Below are positions 9,163 to 19,619 of a DNA stretch of 64,000 bases, piece after piece. The stretch lies in assembly GCF_003697915.1 (NCBI RefSeq), contig NZ_RCVN01000003.1:1-64000 (forward strand), given 5' to 3'. The translations under genes were made by a program, and so were the position numbers. Positions within the stretch are counted from its first letter, which is position 1. The number at the start of each line of letters is the position of its first letter. The notes below the pieces were generated by a model, which saw only the letters and a list, made by a program, of their open reading frames with translations, made no database searches and was not told where the DNA came from. Origin of the DNA: Staphylococcus pseudoxylosus. Lineage in GTDB: Bacteria; Bacillota; Bacilli; Staphylococcales; Staphylococcaceae.

Positions 9163-9816
9163 TTAAAAATCAATCAATTTTTTCTTCATGGCATATTCTA
9201 CTAATTCCGGCTTTGATTTTAATTCTAATTTTTGCATGATATGTGTTTTATGTGCCTCGACTGTTTTCACAGAAACAAATAACTTCTCAGCGATATCTTT
9301 GTTCCCATAACCTTTTGCTATTAAAGGTAATATCTCTATTTCACGTTTTGATAAAATTTTATAAGGATCCGTTGTGGTTTGCTTATCGTTCCCTGAATTA
9401 TTCACGAATTCATTGACTAACGATGTCGTCAATTTCATATCTACATATGTTTCACCTTTAAATACTGTTCTAATTGCTAGTATCAATTGTTCATCTGGGG
9501 CATTTTTTAAAATATAACCTTTAGCACCATTTCTCAATACGTGAAATAAATATTCTTCATCATCATACATTGTTAATATTAATATTTTTGTATCTGGAAA
9601 ACTTTCTGTAATTTTACTTGTTGCTATAAGCCCTGACTCGCCAGGTGGCATACTTAAGTCCATAATTAGTACATCAGGCTTGTACTTCATCACTTTTTGA
9701 TAAGCTTCCACACCATCTGCTGCAGTCCCAACGACTTCCATATCTTCTTGATAATTTAATATCATTGAAAATCCAGTACGCACAACTGCATGATCATCCG
9801 CGATAACTATTCTCAA
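9163..9816 (-). CDS. nreC: Oxygen/nitrate response regulator NreC
   Basis: The 217-residue NarL/FixJ-type regulator has a receiver domain (about 1-120) with acidic pocket D7-D8 and phospho-acceptor D53 ([10 protein letters not shown]), and a LuxR-type helix-turn-helix (about 150-215, [28 protein letters not shown]). Phosphorylated NreC activates the nar, nir and narT promoters in S. carnosus. It is the last gene of the nre trio, 20 bp after nreB. Confidence 0.95.
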   Translation of the reverse strand: MRIVIADDHAVVRTGFSMILNYQEDMEVVGTAADGVEAYQKVMKYKPDVLIMDLSMPPGESGLIATSKITESFPDTKILILTMYDDEEYLFHVLRNGAKGYILKNAPDEQLILAIRTVFKGETYVDMKLTTSLVNEFVNNSGNDKQTTTDPYKILSKREIEILPLIAKGYGNKDIAEKLFVSVKTVEAHKTHIMQKLELKSKPELVEYAMKKKLIDF

Positions 9817-9836
9817 AATTAATGTCTCCTTATCCC

Positions 9837-10871
9837 CTATATTGGAACTTCTAATGTAACAATTGTGCCTCGACCTATTTGAGTATCAATATTTATCTGA
9901 GCATTTACGAGTTCTGCACGCTCGTTCATACCATAAAGTCCCAAGCCAGTTCCCTTTGGCTGGTCTGTCTTTATAAATCCATTGCCTCTGTCTATAATTT
10001 CTGCAATTAGTTTACCGTGACTAACTTGTACCTCAACTTCAATTGTATCAACATTTGCATATTTAATGGCGTTAAACAAAGCTTCTTGTACTATTCTATA
10101 GACTACAGTTTCAATTTCATTATCAAACCTACGCATCGTTAAATTAGATTGATAGATAATATTGATACCATAATTTACTTCTACCTGTTTTAAATATGTC
10201 TTAAAGGCTGCGTCTAATCCTAAGTCATCTAATGAAGATGGTCTAAGTTCTACAGATAAATTACGTATATCATCAATTAATTTAGACATCAACCCTTCTA
10301 TACGCTTAGAACCATTAACCAACTGCTCTATTTCTTGTTGATATTTTAAGAGTCTTAATTCAACATCTATATTTAACATTTCTTGTACTACACTGTCATG
10401 TAATTCTCTAGATATTCGTTTTCTTTCATTTTCTTGAGCAGAAATTGTTTTTTGCATCATTTTTCGTTGATACATCTTATCATGTCGTTCTATTTGCGGC
10501 GACACATTTTGTAACGTGAACGCTTTAATTCCTTTGGATTCGTCAATTGTTTGATAGGTAGCTGCAAAAGGCTCAACTGTACCACGTGTCGTTTTCATAA
10601 ATACCTGAAAGCTTGTATTCCCAACATTTTCAGCTTCTAAAAAGCAATATCTACAAGATTGCAAATCGAATTCATTAGTATAACCCTCACAATGATTACA
10701 TATGACATTGGTCATGCCTTCATAGTCATTATCCAATGAGATAATATCACTTGCTGCCTGGTTCATTGCAATCACTTGGCCACGATTATCGACAAATACA
10801 ATTTTTTCACTCGTATTGTTAAAGTATTGCATTAATAATGCTTCCATATCTAGCTGTTGATTGCTTTCCAT
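9837..10871 (-). CDS. nreB: Oxygen-sensing histidine kinase NreB
   Basis: This cytoplasmic sensor of 344 residues has an N-terminal PAS domain holding four cysteines (C58, C61, C73, C76 counted from the preferred start) in the CNHC...CRYC pattern that binds the oxygen-labile [4Fe-4S] cluster. A HisKA_3 dimerisation domain ([12 protein letters not shown], His about 156) and an HATPase ([15 protein letters not shown]) follow. With the cluster intact in anoxia it phosphorylates NreC. The ATG at 10871 is preferred over the upstream GTG because AGGTG sits six bases before it. Confidence 0.95.
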   Translation of the reverse strand: MESNQQLDMEALLMQYFNNTSEKIVFVDNRGQVIAMNQAASDIISLDNDYEGMTNVICNHCEGYTNEFDLQSCRYCFLEAENVGNTSFQVFMKTTRGTVEPFAATYQTIDESKGIKAFTLQNVSPQIERHDKMYQRKMMQKTISAQENERKRISRELHDSVVQEMLNIDVELRLLKYQQEIEQLVNGSKRIEGLMSKLIDDIRNLSVELRPSSLDDLGLDAAFKTYLKQVEVNYGINIIYQSNLTMRRFDNEIETVVYRIVQEALFNAIKYANVDTIEVEVQVSHGKLIAEIIDRGNGFIKTDQPKGTGLGLYGMNERAELVNAQINIDTQIGRGTIVTLEVPI

Positions 10872-10880
10872 TATAATCAC

Positions 10881-11333
10881 CTAATCTTCTTCATTAAATA
10901 TACCCAATTTACTTTTAAGTGATATGCTTTTATATGTTTTGGGCAAGGGTTGTTGATTTCGCTGACCTAGTAGCAAAACACCATAAACTTTCTTTTCATA
11001 CCATAATGGTATGGCAACCATCGCTGTTAATAACTCACAAAGGACGATAGGATATTTATGTTGTTCATGTGAAGATAATAATTGCCCTACATTTTCTATC
11101 ACCATACGCTTACCCGTCTTCATCACATTACCTGCTAATCCTTTTCCTTTGCGCAGTACAATTAATTTATAACGATTATTTAAATTTCCAGAGGCGTAGC
11201 ACCATTTAATTGGCGAAATATCACTTTCTTGCTCATAAAATGCGATTGCAGCAAAATCAAATCCTTCTTCGATTCGAATTGAGTCTAATATTGATTGGTA
11301 ATTAATACTTTCTCTTAACGATAATGCATTCAA
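10881..11333 (-). CDS. nreA: Nitrate receptor NreA (GAF domain)
   Basis: The protein of about 150 residues has a single GAF domain (GFDFAAIAFYEQES to AMVAIPLWYEKKVYGVLLLGQ). In S. carnosus NreA binds nitrate and, when empty, represses NreB, so the system fires only when oxygen is absent and nitrate present. The best start is TTG at 11333, with GGAGG seven bases upstream. A longer in-frame reading to 11351 would overlap narI but has no ribosome site of its own. Confidence 0.9.
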   Translation of the reverse strand: MNALSLRESINYQSILDSIRIEEGFDFAAIAFYEQESDISPIKWCYASGNLNNRYKLIVLRKGKGLAGNVMKTGKRMVIENVGQLLSSHEQHKYPIVLCELLTAMVAIPLWYEKKVYGVLLLGQRNQQPLPKTYKSISLKSKLGIFNEED

Positions 11334-11347
11334 CTTATCGCCTCCAT

Positions 11348-12025
11348 TCAAACTTTATGTTTACGATAAATAATATAACTACGACTTGCATATGTGAGTG
11401 GCACACTCCATACATGCACGAGTCTAGTAAACGGCCAGAATGCCATAATAATAAAACCTAAAAGTATATGCATTTTAAAAGCTAGCGGCACCTGTAACAT
11501 CAAATCGGCATCTGGAGAAAATATAAATAATTGTCTAAACCAAACTGATATTGTTTCTCTATAATCAAATGATGGTATTGTTGCGTTAGTTACTAGTGTT
11601 GCGTAGCATCCCATAAAAACAATTGCTAATAATAAGAAATTAACAATAATATCAGATGCTGAACTTAGTCTTCTAATATTTTTTTTAGTTATACGTCGTG
11701 CAGTTAATAACAACATACCAATCAGTGTTATTATACCAAAAACACTTCCAATATAAACAGCTCCAATGTGATATAAATGATCACTTACACCTACTGCTGT
11801 TAGCCAAGAAGCAGGCATAAGCAAACCTATTATATGTCCCATTGCTACTGGTATAATACCCAAATGAAACATCAAACTTCCCCATTTAAGTTGTTTCTTT
11901 TCTATAAATTCACTAGATTTTGCAGTCCAAGAAAATTTATCAAACTTAAATCTAGCAAGATGTCCGAGGAAAAATATAGCTATACATAAATAGGGTATAA
12001 TCACCCATAAGAATTGATTAAACAT
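11348..12025 (-). CDS. narI: Respiratory nitrate reductase gamma subunit NarI
   Basis: The 225-residue membrane cytochrome b has five hydrophobic helices and His ligands for two hemes (GHLARF, GHIIGL, HILLGF, RLVHVWS). It passes electrons from menaquinol to NarH. The ATG overlaps the narJ stop by eight bases, with GAGGTG upstream, so translation is coupled. Confidence 0.95.
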   Translation of the reverse strand: MFNQFLWVIIPYLCIAIFFLGHLARFKFDKFSWTAKSSEFIEKKQLKWGSLMFHLGIIPVAMGHIIGLLMPASWLTAVGVSDHLYHIGAVYIGSVFGIITLIGMLLLTARRITKKNIRRLSSASDIIVNFLLLAIVFMGCYATLVTNATIPSFDYRETISVWFRQLFIFSPDADLMLQVPLAFKMHILLGFIIMAFWPFTRLVHVWSVPLTYASRSYIIYRKHKV

Positions 12026-12593
12026 GTTGCTTCACCTCATTTACAGGCTCTATACAAGCTTTTAACGTCTCTCTTAACCCTTTTATCAAGAAATAATAAG
12101 GACTATTTTGCTCTGCCAATTGATTTGCCATCGCATACGTACCATCCTCAATAATCATAATGACAAATTCAATGTTCCCTTTTGCTCGTGGATCATTTTT
12201 CCACTGGGCAATATATAAAAATTCAAGCATTAATGGCAGAAAATCAGATAGTTCATTATCTGCCATTTTCAATCCAAACATTTCGTATAGCACTTTTAAT
12301 TTAGCTAATAATTGCCCTCTTTCTTTTTGAGTATCAAATTTATTATATGTCATATAGAGTGGCGCAGTTTTATTAAAATCAAATGTATCGGAATACAATT
12401 GCTTTATTTGTAATAAACTTAATTCATACATTTGTTCACGATACTGAATTAAATCTTGGTATGCAGGATGTTCCTTATGAATAACTTCTTCAAACGTTTT
12501 AGGGTGCAATGTCAGCTTATCTGGAAATATTAATTGCTGTGCAAAGTATCCAAGTGCCTCTTGATGTTTATTAAACTGCGTTAAATTAATCAC
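12018..12593 (-). CDS. narJ: Nitrate reductase assembly chaperone NarJ
   Basis: This helical TorD/DmsD-type chaperone of 191 residues is needed for molybdenum-cofactor insertion and membrane attachment of NarGH. The start is GTG at 12593: GGAGGG lies seven bases upstream, and the start overlaps the narH stop by eight bases. An upstream in-frame ATG at 12620 lacks such a site. Confidence 0.9.
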   Translation of the reverse strand: MINLTQFNKHQEALGYFAQQLIFPDKLTLHPKTFEEVIHKEHPAYQDLIQYREQMYELSLLQIKQLYSDTFDFNKTAPLYMTYNKFDTQKERGQLLAKLKVLYEMFGLKMADNELSDFLPLMLEFLYIAQWKNDPRAKGNIEFVIMIIEDGTYAMANQLAEQNSPYYFLIKGLRETLKACIEPVNEVKQHV

Positions 12594-14154
12594 GGAAAAT
12601 CCCTCCATAGAAGTTATCATTATAGATTTCTTGTCCTGATTTTCCAGAAGAAGTAGTTACGGGTACACCGCATCCTTCACAATTTGAACCGAAGTATTCT
12701 CCTCCATATCCTTCGCTACCTTGTGCACGATATGTGTCCATATATGCTTCTTTGTGTGATTTAGGTATGACAAAACGGTCCTCGTGTTTAGCAATTGCCA
12801 ATAATCGATACATATCTTTAGTTTGTCTTTCTGATAACCCAAGTCTTGATAATCTATCTACATCAAAGTCTTTTTTTGTTACCTGTGCACGCATGTAACT
12901 TCTCATCATTGCCATGCGTTGTAATGCAGATTTCACTGGTTCAGTATCACCTGCTGTGAATAAGTTAGCCAAATATTGAATAGGTAACCTCATTTCTTCG
13001 ATTGCTGGAAAAATCATATCGGGATTTCTATTCGCTTTTGTTGCAGTTTGCCCTTCAAAATAACTCATAATAGGGCTGAGTGGTGGACAATACCATACCA
13101 TTGGCATTGTGCGATATTCTGGATGTAAAGGAAATGCCAATTTATATTCAATAGCTAATTTATAGACTGGAGAATTCTGAGCAGCTTCTATCCATTCTAA
13201 TGAGACGCCATCTTTTTGTGCTTGTTCTATAACCGCTTCATCATAAGGATTCAAAAATAAATCCAATTGTTTTTCGTATAATGCTTGTTCATTTTCAGCT
13301 GTAGCAGCTTCTTCTACTCTATCAGCATCATAAAGTAATACACCTAAATAACGCATTCTACCTGTGCACGTTTCTGAACATACCGTTGGCATCCCCGCCT
13401 CAATACGAGGAAAACAGAATGTACATTTCTCTGCTTTATTTGTTTTCCAGTTGAAATAAACTTTTTTGTATGGGCAACCTGTCATACAATATCTCCAACC
13501 ACGACAAGCATCCTGATCTACAAGAACAATACCGTCTTCGTCACGTTTATACATTGCTCCAGATGGACATGATGCTACACAACTTGGATTCAAACAATGT
13601 TCACATAATCTAGGTAAATACATCATAAATGTTTGATCAAATTGAAATTTAATATCTTCTTCAATACGTTTAATATTGGGATCTTCTGGTCCAGTAACAT
13701 GCCCACCTGCCAAATCATCTTCCCAGTTTGGTCCCCACTCTAAGTTTAATTTATCACCTGAAATCAATGAGTGTGCTGTAGCAACCGGCGAGTGATCTCC
13801 AGCTTTAGCTGTTGTAAGGTTTTCATAATTATATGTCCAAGGCTCATAGTAATCTTTAATCACTGGCATATTAGGATTGTAGAATATTTTCCCTAAAGCA
13901 ATTTTCGATAACTTACTGCCTGATTTCAGTTCTAATTTACCTTTTTTATTTAAATACCAACCGCCCTTATATTGCTCTTGATCTTCCCATTGTTTCGGAT
14001 AACCAATACCAGGCTTCGTTTCTACGTTGTTAAACCACATATATTCCGCGCCAGGACGGTTAGTCCACGTACTCTTACAAGTAACACTACACGTGTGGCA
14101 ACCTATACATTTATCTAAATTTAACACCATTGCAATTTGCGCTTTAATCTTCAA
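12586..14154 (-). CDS. narH: Respiratory nitrate reductase beta subunit NarH
   Basis: The electron-transfer subunit of about 522 residues holds four Fe-S clusters. Visible cysteine groups are CIGCHTCSVTC, CEHCLNPSCVASC, CRGWRYCMTGC (with Trp in place of a Cys, as in NarH) and CTFC...CSETC. The start is most likely TTG at 14154, nine bases after AAGGAGG. The further in-frame TTG at 14163 touches the ribosome site itself. It overlaps the narG stop by about 11 bases. Confidence 0.95.
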   Translation of the reverse strand: MKIKAQIAMVLNLDKCIGCHTCSVTCKSTWTNRPGAEYMWFNNVETKPGIGYPKQWEDQEQYKGGWYLNKKGKLELKSGSKLSKIALGKIFYNPNMPVIKDYYEPWTYNYENLTTAKAGDHSPVATAHSLISGDKLNLEWGPNWEDDLAGGHVTGPEDPNIKRIEEDIKFQFDQTFMMYLPRLCEHCLNPSCVASCPSGAMYKRDEDGIVLVDQDACRGWRYCMTGCPYKKVYFNWKTNKAEKCTFCFPRIEAGMPTVCSETCTGRMRYLGVLLYDADRVEEAATAENEQALYEKQLDLFLNPYDEAVIEQAQKDGVSLEWIEAAQNSPVYKLAIEYKLAFPLHPEYRTMPMVWYCPPLSPIMSYFEGQTATKANRNPDMIFPAIEEMRLPIQYLANLFTAGDTEPVKSALQRMAMMRSYMRAQVTKKDFDVDRLSRLGLSERQTKDMYRLLAIAKHEDRFVIPKSHKEAYMDTYRAQGSEGYGGEYFGSNCEGCGVPVTTSSGKSGQEIYNDNFYGGIFRD

Positions 14155-17100
14155 GCCAGTCAACCTCCTTCAGCTTTCTCACTGCTACATAAACATCTCT
14201 CTGATTCCCTATAGGTCCATAATAGTTAAAGTGATAACTAATTTGTGCATAACCTCCAACAAGTTGTGTTGGCTTTAAATGAATACGTGTTGGGGCATTA
14301 TGTGAACCACCCCTTGTGTCTGTTATTTGTGATCCTGGTGTTTCAATATGTTTATCTTGAGCATGATACATAAACATCGTGCCTCTTGGCATTCTATGAG
14401 ATACTACTGCTCTTGCTGTTACAACACCATTGCGGTTATAAATTTCTAACCAGTCATTATCTTTGATATCATGTCTTTCCGCATCCTCATTGGAAAGCCA
14501 TACAGTTGGCCCACCTCTAAATAAAGTCAACATATGTTGGTTATCTTGATAAGTGGAGTGGATATTCCATTTACCATGTGGTGTTAAATAGCGTAAGACA
14601 AGCGTACTTTCATCTCCCGTTAGTTTCTTGTCTCTCGTACCGAATACCATTGGCGGTAAAGTTGGTTTATATACAGGTAAACTTTCACCGAATTGTTGGA
14701 ACACTTCATGGTCAACGTAATAACTTTGTCGTCCTGTTAATGTTCTAAATGGAACTAAACGTTCTATATTTGTAGTAAATGGTGAATAACGTTTACCATT
14801 TTTATTTGAGCCCGGGAACACAGCTGTTGGAATGACTTCTCGGGGTTGAGCAGTTATATTTAAAAATGAAATTTTTTCTGATGCGCGTTCACTTGAAATA
14901 TCTTTCAACGGCATACCAGTTTGTTGTTCTAAATCTTCATAAGATTTTTGCGATAACTTACCATTTGTAGCTGAAGATAAATTTAATACAACGTCTGCAG
15001 CTCTTCTTGCAGTATCTAATCTCGGTCTATTATTTTTTATAGAATCCTCGACCTCTTCATTCCATGTTCCTACCATGCTTTTTAACTCTTCATATTGTTC
15101 TGCTACTGAGAAACTTACGCCATGAGCCCCTATTTTAGCTTTTTCTAATAAAGGACCTACTGTAACGTATTTATCAAATATTTTAGTATAATCCCTATCG
15201 ACTACTGCAAAACCTGGCATTGTTTTTCCAGGTATTGCTTCAATTTCGCCCTTCGTCCAGTCTTTAATTATGCCATTCACATTAGATATTTCTTGTTTTG
15301 AATCGTGTGCAAGTGGTGCTGTAACGACATCTTTATAAACATCTTTAAGATGTATTTTAGCCATTTCTGATATTTCTTTACTCAATGTTTTAAAAATATC
15401 CCAATCTGAACGTGATTCCCATAATGGGTCTATCGCCGGATTAAACGGATGTACAAATGGGTGCATATCTGTCGATGACAAATCATGCTTTTCATACCAA
15501 GTGGCAGCAGGTAAAACAATGTCTGAATACAATGGTGTGGATGTCATTCTAAAATCTAGGGATACAAGTAAATCCAGTTTACCTTCTGTATCTTCTCTCC
15601 ATTGAATTTCTTCTGGCTTCACCTCTTCGTTTGGCTCAGCTAATAAACCTGATTTTGCACCGAGTAAGTGTTTCATAAAGTATTCTTGCCCTTTAGCAGA
15701 ACTAGATATTAAATTAGAGCGCCAAAGGAACAATGTTTTTGGATGATTCTGTTTTGAATCTGGATCTTCAATTGCAAATTTCGTTTCTCTAGACTTCACG
15801 GACTCAATCGCACGTTTCAAGATTGCTTCATTATTAAATTCTCCAGCGTCTTTCGCTTCCTCACCAAAAGATAAACTGTTTCTATCAAATTGAGGATAAG
15901 ACGGTAACCAACCACATCTAGCAGCTAAGACATTGTAATCAGCAGGATGTTGATGTTTAATATTTTCTGCCAAAGGAGATTTCAAACTATCGATATTTGA
16001 TTCTTCATATTTCCATTGGTCTGTTGCGAAGTAAAACCAACTTGTTCCATTTTGTAATCGAGGTGGTGCTTGCCAGTCTTTAGCAAAGGCAATCGTATTC
16101 CATCCTTCGATAGGGCGACATTTTTCTTGTCCAACATAGTGTGCCCATCCGCCGCCGTTTATACCTTGACATCCACATAATAATACTAGATTCAAAATAG
16201 AGCGATAAATCGTGTCCGAATTAAACCAATGATTAATACCTGCTCCCATGATAATCATTGAACGACCTTTGGTATCAATTGCATTTTGCGCAAACTCTCG
16301 ACCAACTTGGGTCACAACACTTTGTTTAACACCGGTAATTTTTTCTTGCCATGCAGGCGTATAATATGACGCTGCATCATCATATCCTGATGCCTCAAGT
16401 TCATGATTGAAACGTTTCACTCCATACTGACTCGTCATTAAGTCAAATACAGTGGTAATATATTTCTCTTCACCATTTGCTAATTTAACCTTTTGTACAG
16501 CAATAGGACGCTCAAATATACCGTTACCTTCATTATTAAAAAATGGAAATTGTATGTGTTTTAATTCATAGTCATCTTCAACAAAACTCATTGCTGGGTC
16601 AATCTGCTTACCTTCTTCATTTTCTAATTTCAAATTCCATTGTTTGCCTTCTTCCCAACGCTGACCCATCGTGCCATTTGGAACGGTTAATTGTTTTGCT
16701 AATTTATCAAAAATCACAGGTTTCCAGTCGCCATTTTCAGTGTGTTGCCCTAAATCCTGCGCACGTAAGAAACGCCCAGCTTTCAAACCGTTATTATCTT
16801 CATCTAACATTAGAACAAATGGCATATCGGTATATTGTTTTGCATAATTAATAAAATAATCATTCGGTTTATTCACATAATGTTCTTGTAAAATAACATG
16901 CGTCATCGCCTGTGCGACTGCAGCATCTGTGCCTGGGTGTGGAGCTAACCAATTATCAGCAAATTTAACATTTTCTGCATAATCAGGCGCAACTGATACT
17001 ACTTTTGTACCTTTATAGCGAACTTCTGTCATAAAATGTGCATCTGGTGTTCTTGTTAATGGGACATTAGATCCCCACATCATAATATAAGCTGCGTTGT

Positions 17101-17836
17101 ACCAGTCACTAGATTCTGGCACATCTGTTTGTTCACCCCATATTTGTGGAGAAGCAGGTGGTAAATCAGCGTACCAGTCATAAAAGCTCAACATTTCTCC
17201 ACCTAATAAACTCATAAAACGCGCACCAGAAGCATAACTTAACATAGACATAGCTGGGATCGGCGTAAAACCAGCCAATCTGTCTGGACCATATTTCTTA
17301 ATTGTATATATAATTTGAGCTGAAATGAGTTTTGAAACATCTTTCCAATTCGTTCTTACTAATCCACCCTTACCTCTTGCTTGTTTATAGGTTTTAGCTT
17401 TTTCTTCATTTTCAACAATCGATGCCCAAGCAGCTATTGTATTGTTTTGATGCGTTTCTAATGCTTCTGTCCACAACTCCCATAACTTACCACGAATATA
17501 AGGATAACGGATGCGTAAAGGACTATATTCATACCAAGAAAAAGAGGCACCTCGAGGACATCCACGGGGTTCAAATTCAGGTAAATTTGGTCCACAACTA
17601 GGGTAATCTGTTTGTTGGTTTTCCCAAGTAATGACACCATTTTTCACAAATACCTTCCAGGAACAAGATCCTGTACAGTTCACACCATGTGTTGTTCTGA
17701 CTACTTTGTCATGACTCCAACGTTCTCTATACATTTTTTCCCATTCCCGACTTTTACTTTCTAAGATTGACCAATCACCATTAAATTTTTCTGTTGGCTT
17801 AAAGAATTGCAATCCAAATTTTTTCATTTTATACAT
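14144..17836 (-). CDS. narG: Respiratory nitrate reductase alpha subunit NarG
   Basis: The 1230-residue molybdopterin catalytic subunit reduces nitrate to nitrite on the cytoplasmic face. The N-terminal cluster FS0 motif H-x3-C-x3-C is present (HGVNCTGSC), followed by YPSCGP. Molybdopterin-binding blocks run throughout (for example IIMGAGINHWFNSD and GGWAHYVGQEKCRP). The length equals the S. aureus enzyme and the frame is intact. It is the first gene of narGHJI-nreABC. A leader with Rex-like and NreC-like elements lies directly upstream. Confidence 0.97.
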   Translation of the reverse strand: MYKMKKFGLQFFKPTEKFNGDWSILESKSREWEKMYRERWSHDKVVRTTHGVNCTGSCSWKVFVKNGVITWENQQTDYPSCGPNLPEFEPRGCPRGASFSWYEYSPLRIRYPYIRGKLWELWTEALETHQNNTIAAWASIVENEEKAKTYKQARGKGGLVRTNWKDVSKLISAQIIYTIKKYGPDRLAGFTPIPAMSMLSYASGARFMSLLGGEMLSFYDWYADLPPASPQIWGEQTDVPESSDWYNAAYIMMWGSNVPLTRTPDAHFMTEVRYKGTKVVSVAPDYAENVKFADNWLAPHPGTDAAVAQAMTHVILQEHYVNKPNDYFINYAKQYTDMPFVLMLDEDNNGLKAGRFLRAQDLGQHTENGDWKPVIFDKLAKQLTVPNGTMGQRWEEGKQWNLKLENEEGKQIDPAMSFVEDDYELKHIQFPFFNNEGNGIFERPIAVQKVKLANGEEKYITTVFDLMTSQYGVKRFNHELEASGYDDAASYYTPAWQEKITGVKQSVVTQVGREFAQNAIDTKGRSMIIMGAGINHWFNSDTIYRSILNLVLLCGCQGINGGGWAHYVGQEKCRPIEGWNTIAFAKDWQAPPRLQNGTSWFYFATDQWKYEESNIDSLKSPLAENIKHQHPADYNVLAARCGWLPSYPQFDRNSLSFGEEAKDAGEFNNEAILKRAIESVKSRETKFAIEDPDSKQNHPKTLFLWRSNLISSSAKGQEYFMKHLLGAKSGLLAEPNEEVKPEEIQWREDTEGKLDLLVSLDFRMTSTPLYSDIVLPAATWYEKHDLSSTDMHPFVHPFNPAIDPLWESRSDWDIFKTLSKEISEMAKIHLKDVYKDVVTAPLAHDSKQEISNVNGIIKDWTKGEIEAIPGKTMPGFAVVDRDYTKIFDKYVTVGPLLEKAKIGAHGVSFSVAEQYEELKSMVGTWNEEVEDSIKNNRPRLDTARRAADVVLNLSSATNGKLSQKSYEDLEQQTGMPLKDISSERASEKISFLNITAQPREVIPTAVFPGSNKNGKRYSPFTTNIERLVPFRTLTGRQSYYVDHEVFQQFGESLPVYKPTLPPMVFGTRDKKLTGDESTLVLRYLTPHGKWNIHSTYQDNQHMLTLFRGGPTVWLSNEDAERHDIKDNDWLEIYNRNGVVTARAVVSHRMPRGTMFMYHAQDKHIETPGSQITDTRGGSHNAPTRIHLKPTQLVGGYAQISYHFNYYGPIGNQRDVYVAVRKLKEVDWLED

Positions 17837-17906
17837 CCTCTCACATCATTCATGTATAATTTATATAGCATTCACAAATTTTGTATTTCTTTAATTCTTA
17901 TAATCA

Positions 17907-17972
17907 TTGTACATTTTTTCACAAAGTCTAAATATTAGGGATTTACCTATTTAGGCAAAAGAATCCCCTAAT
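17907..17972 (-). promoter_or_regulatory. narG control region: Rex-like site and GGG/CCC inverted repeat
   Basis: TTGTACATTTTTTCACAA (17907-17924) matches the Rex consensus with two mismatches. Next to it, TATTAGGGATT (about 17933-17943) and AATCCCCTAATA (17962-17973) form an imperfect inverted repeat across about 18 bp, containing the GGG and CCC runs expected of an NreC target. Protein assignments are inference from S. aureus and S. carnosus knowledge. Confidence 0.55.
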
Positions 17973-17990
17973 AACTTTTCGAATATAAAA

Positions 17991-18046
17991 AAACTCCCTT
18001 TACTCGTAATAATGATTACCACCATTACAAGTAAGGGAAGCTTTGA
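17991..18046 (-). terminator. Hairpin between broken lipase and nar operon
   Basis: CTTCCCTTACTTGTAAT pairs with ATTACGAGTAAAGGGAG on the minus strand with two mismatches, followed by TTTTTTTATA. It would end the lipase transcript before the nar promoter. Confidence 0.75.
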
Positions 18047-18075
18047 TTAAAATTTGAAAGTCATATTTCTTTTAT

Positions 18076-19619
18076 TTATACGGCAACTGCTTGTTCTTCA
18101 CGTGCCTCTACACGCATTAAATGGTCAATAATACCAGTATAAAATGCTTCAAGTTCTTCTCCTGTACGTTTTCTATCAAGGTTATCAAGCCCTACGAAGT
18201 CTACATGATCCCAATCATTTTTAACTGGCATCACATTCCAAACACCTTTTTCTGTAGCTTGTGTTAAATCTTTTACTTTTTTAGCGGGTTGTCCAGTTGG
18301 ACTTAATGCAGAAGTAACTGCTACAACACCATCATTTTCTTGCCAATCTTCTCTAGAATCTTTACCTATCAATTTACTTGTTAAATCCATTAGTCCAAAC
18401 AAACCTTTATTAGGTCTGTGATGACCAAAACTATTTTTCTTCGTTGCTTGTCCTGCAAAAGATGTGTATACAATATTAGGGTTAACTAATGTATTTAAGT
18501 TCAAATCTTCTGCACCAAATGTTGTTAAATCTCTAGTTGCGACATCTTCCGTATTCCAAATTGGGCTATCTTTCAATCTATTTACATATTCTATATAAGT
18601 TTCATTAGGCTGCTGTTCGAATCCCCATTGTGAAAGTCCAAAATCAATTTTAGATTTTTTATTATTACCTAATTTCGCTATATTGTTTAATACATTTTTG
18701 ATAAAATTTGTATTTGCTAACTTATCAGAAGCTTGAGAGCCTTTATGCTGTGTTGCCAATGTAGTAATTGATGAAATCATATTATCTTTTTGTCCTTGGA
18801 ATAATGGAGAAATTGTACCGCCATGTAGTTTTTGATATTCAATCTCTTCTGGATTTCCAAAACGTAAAAATTGCTCAAGTAAACGAATCGTTTGTCCACC
18901 CATACTGTGGCCAATTAGATGTACTTTCTGACCTGGCTTCCAATTGGGCATAACGCCTTCGTATGTCTTACCGTTTTAGGCTCTTGTTTTACTTCATTTT
19001 TATTTGGGTTAAAACCATTTTTTGTTTTTAAATTTTCTAACTTTTTGCTATTTTCATCATTTTTATTTTCAGTGTCTGTTTGTGCTTCTGCTTTATCCGG
19101 AGTTGCTTCTTCTTTTTCTACTTCCGCTTTATTTGGAGTTACTTCTTTTGCTATTTTATTTTCATTATCAATATCTGCTAACTGCATTTGATCAGTATTT
19201 TGATTCACACTATTATTTTTTTCAGTAGTTGTATTTTCTTTCACTGTTGGTGCATCTTGAATAGTAGGAGCCTTTTGTTTTACTAAGTCATTGTGGGATG
19301 CAGGAGATATTTCAGATGATTGCTGACTTAATGCTTCAGATGCATTACTTGATTCTAATTTAAAATTATTTTCAGAAGGGGCTTGTTTAACTTGGTTTGA
19401 ATTTAAGTCGTTATCTTTATCGGCGTTAATCATTGTAATATTGTTTCCATTATTACTTTCTTGTGCATGATTCAATTCACTTGCTTCAGAAACATGTCCA
19501 CTTGCTATAAAAAATGTTGCTGCTAATACTGAAACCGTTCCGACTGAATACTTTCTAATACTGAACCTTTGTACTTCTGTTTTTGTAGATTGTTTCTCAT
19601 TTCTTTTCATTAAAATCAC
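18076..19619 (-). pseudogene. YSIRK-type secreted lipase, broken by an internal deletion and frame change
   Basis: The 5' part (19619 to about 18970) encodes a YSIRK signal (FSIRKYSVGTVSVLAATFF) and a long polar propeptide rich in Glu, Asn and Lys, as in staphylococcal pre-pro-lipases. The 3' part encodes the mature enzyme from KTYEGVMPNW onward, with the nucleophile motif GHSMGG, the Asp region and the catalytic His in WDHVDFVG. The start of the mature enzyme (the HGF oxyanion segment and roughly 100 following residues) is missing, and the two parts are in different frames: the upstream frame runs on to a stop at 18915. The junction lies near 18966-18975. Neither half should be an active lipase. 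Confidence 0.88.

Noticed and set aside
14027..14278. Open frame on the plus strand across the narG-narH joint
   Set aside because: It lies opposite two strongly conserved genes, has no ribosome site and no recognisable protein pattern; shadow frame.
19022..19228. Phe/Leu-rich plus-strand frames inside the lipase propeptide
   Set aside because: They are the reverse of a Glu/Asn/Lys-rich repeat-like propeptide, which mechanically gives hydrophobic reading on the other strand.
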